Source of the DNA: CAYQVO01 sp964421085
GTDB lineage: Bacteria > Bdellovibrionota_C > UBA2361 > CAYQVO01
DNA: 64,000 bases
Direction of reading: 5' to 3'
Assembly (NCBI GenBank): GCA_964421085.1
Contig: CAYQVO010000003.1
Span: forward strand, 62,001-126,000
Positions within the stretch are counted from its first letter, which is position 1. Each line of letters begins with the position of its first letter. This document shows positions 63,002 to 64,000 of the stretch, in pieces. The translations under genes were made by a program, and so were the position numbers. Under the pieces are notes generated by a model. It did no database searches and was not told where the DNA came from. It worked only from the letters and a program-made list of their open reading frames with translations.

Positions 63002-63751
63002 ATGTGTCCGTCGAACGAAAACAACAAGACCAAAGGATCTCGCCCTCTTAATGAAGTCAGAGAACTTCTGAGAACTCACCTCCATTATTCGGGCGAGGAC
63101 AGTCAGTCTCAGATAATATCCGCGATATCCGATCTCCTCGACGCCATCGAACACGGCCATCACACGCTTGTCGACTCTGCTCTTTCAAGACTTGGAATCG
63201 AACGCTCGAGCGATCTTTACGGCCGTATTGGAAATCTCACGCGAAGCCTTCACGATTCAATTTCTGAGCTGCGGGATCATCTGCAAAGACTGCATTACTC
63301 TGTCGACTCCACGAACATTCCGGAGGCTACGGACAAGCTCGAGAAGATTATCGATATGACATTCACGGCTGCTGAGCAGACGTTCCGCTACATGGATGCG
63401 CAGATGGAATCGCTCCGCAGAATCAAAGTCGAAATCGATGCTCTCGAGGCGAAACTGAACGAGGGAACCGTCGTGTCGCGAGAGACGCTTGACGAATTCA
63501 TTTCAAATCAGCGCACTCTTCTTCAGGATCTGGCGAGGACCACACTCGACATCGTAGTCGCGCAGGAATACCAGGATCTCACCGGCCAGGTTCTGCGAAA
63601 AGTCATCAAGCTGCTCAACGACATCGAGAAGCAGCTTCTCCAGCTTGTTTCCATGTTCGGCACTCCGGGTAGTGAACCGAAATCAAAGGGCACGGGAATT
63701 GAGCTGTCGCAGAAGGATGCCGACACTCTCCTTAAAAAACTAGGCTTCTGA
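63002..63751 (+). CDS. CheZ-like chemotaxis phosphatase
   Basis: A 249-residue helical protein. The CheZ signature is in VVAQEYQDLTGQVLRKVIKL: D192 and Q196, equivalent to the catalytic Asp143 and Gln147 of E. coli CheZ. The long helical hairpin (FTAAEQTFRYMDAQMESLRR onward) precedes it. CheZ removes the phosphate from CheY-P. No CheY, CheA or other chemotaxis gene lies in the window. The N-terminal 60 residues differ from E. coli. Its stop overlaps the convergent gene at the edge by 12 bases. Confidence 0.85.
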   Translation: MCPSNENNKTKGSRPLNEVRELLRTHLHYSGEDSQSQIISAISDLLDAIEHGHHTLVDSALSRLGIERSSDLYGRIGNLTRSLHDSISELRDHLQRLHYSVDSTNIPEATDKLEKIIDMTFTAAEQTFRYMDAQMESLRRIKVEIDALEAKLNEGTVVSRETLDEFISNQRTLLQDLARTTLDIVVAQEYQDLTGQVLRKVIKLLNDIEKQLLQLVSMFGTPGSEPKSKGTGIELSQKDADTLLKKLGF

Positions 63752-64000
63752 GTGCTTCTTCCACTCTTCAAAGAGGCGTTTCGCTGCTTTTATTCCGGCA
63801 TAGAGATAAAACCCTTCCTCGCGCTGCTCAACTTTTATCAGAACATTCGTAAGGATGAAGCGTTCCATTGATGTTACTGAACTCCACGCGAAAAACAGAG
63901 GATGGTGCCTGGAATAAAGGGAGCACGGGAAGGAAACTTTCAGCCCAAAGCCTTCGGAATTTATGACAAGCGTATAATTTTCACGCGCCGGATCGTGCAT
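63740..64000 (-). CDS. hypothetical protein, cut by or starting at the window edge
   Basis: An 86-codon frame from an ATG at 64000-63998 to 63740; the true start may lie beyond the window. The sequence (YTLVINSEGFGLKVSFPCSL, VTSMERFILTNVLIKVEQRE, then AAKRLFEEWKKH) is beta-rich and protein-like but unrecognised. It converges on the CheZ-like gene with a 12-base overlap. Partial. Confidence 0.5.
   Translation of the reverse strand: MHDPARENYTLVINSEGFGLKVSFPCSLYSRHHPLFFAWSSVTSMERFILTNVLIKVEQREEGFYLYAGIKAAKRLFEEWKKHSEA

Noticed and set aside
62834..63163. 109-codon minus-strand frame opposite the start of the CheZ-like gene
   Set aside because: It is the antisense shadow of the CheZ-like N-terminus plus intergenic sequence, with no ribosome binding site or protein-like pattern.
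1..64000. tRNA, rRNA, CRISPR array, prophage or integron in the window
   Set aside because: No cloverleaf-like segment with a T-loop GGTTCGAAT-type core outside genes, no rRNA-like conserved stretch, no regularly spaced direct repeats, and no integrase or phage structural gene was seen.

Overview
The window is about 64 kb of dense bacterial chromosome with moderate-to-high GC. The organism is Gram-negative: it has kdsB for KDO activation, a lipid A aminoarabinose (arn) operon, an outer-membrane beta-barrel protein and lipoproteins. It appears facultatively anaerobic or microaerobic, with NrfHA nitrite ammonification, a one-chain pyruvate:ferredoxin oxidoreductase and cytochrome bd oxidase. 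Single-chain PurL, a GldA/GldF/GldG/DUF4340-type ABC module, a Ser/Thr kinase, a CheZ-like phosphatase and many genes without recognisable family suggest a deltaproteobacterium-like or candidate-phylum lineage; I cannot assign it further. No rRNA, tRNA, CRISPR array, transposase, integrase or phage gene was found.

Layout. 1-4.7 kb (minus): ABC exporter with gliding-type auxiliary proteins, preceded by a 13-codon leader peptide with the only strong ribosome binding site. 5-11 kb: an amidohydrolase and three large proteins of unknown function (671, 301 and 680 aa). 11.2-20.6 kb: membrane phosphatase/sulfatase-fold protein, purL, outer-membrane protein, three small envelope-related proteins and a sigma-70 family factor. 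20.7-24.4 kb: proBA and a TMEM43-like protein. 24.4-30 kb (minus): a compact operon of DEDDy exonuclease, DEAH helicase and RecJ. 30.2-37.2 kb (minus): larE-larB-larC, a hybrid histidine kinase, nrfH and nrfA, tightly spaced from larC onward. 37.2-40.4 kb: kdsB, a histidine phosphatase, coaD and a Ser/Thr kinase. 40.7-45.4 kb: nifJ-type PFOR with a dihydroorotate dehydrogenase-like gene. 45.4-48.9 kb: two unknown small genes and an LtaS-like enzyme with a PA14-like tail. 48.9-55.6 kb (minus): arnB-arnC-arnA-arnD-arnT in the enterobacterial order, without arnE/arnF. 55.8-60.2 kb: entericidin-like lipoprotein, methyltransferase, TIM-barrel isomerase, nucleotidyltransferase, degenerate HDOD-like protein and an acidic protein. 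60.2-64 kb: cydAB with a Cys-rich small protein, the CheZ-like protein and a truncated gene at the edge.

Most worth a second look: the exonuclease-helicase-RecJ operon; the joining of nickel-pincer cofactor genes to a sensor kinase and nitrite reductase; the three unknown proteins at 6-11 kb; two near-perfect long hairpins sharing the core GGGGACGGTTCC, each placed exactly at gene ends; the leader peptide; and a methyltransferase whose coding sequence clearly continues upstream of its first ATG. Genes often end overlapping a convergent neighbour by 4-19 bases, which shows how compact the region is.
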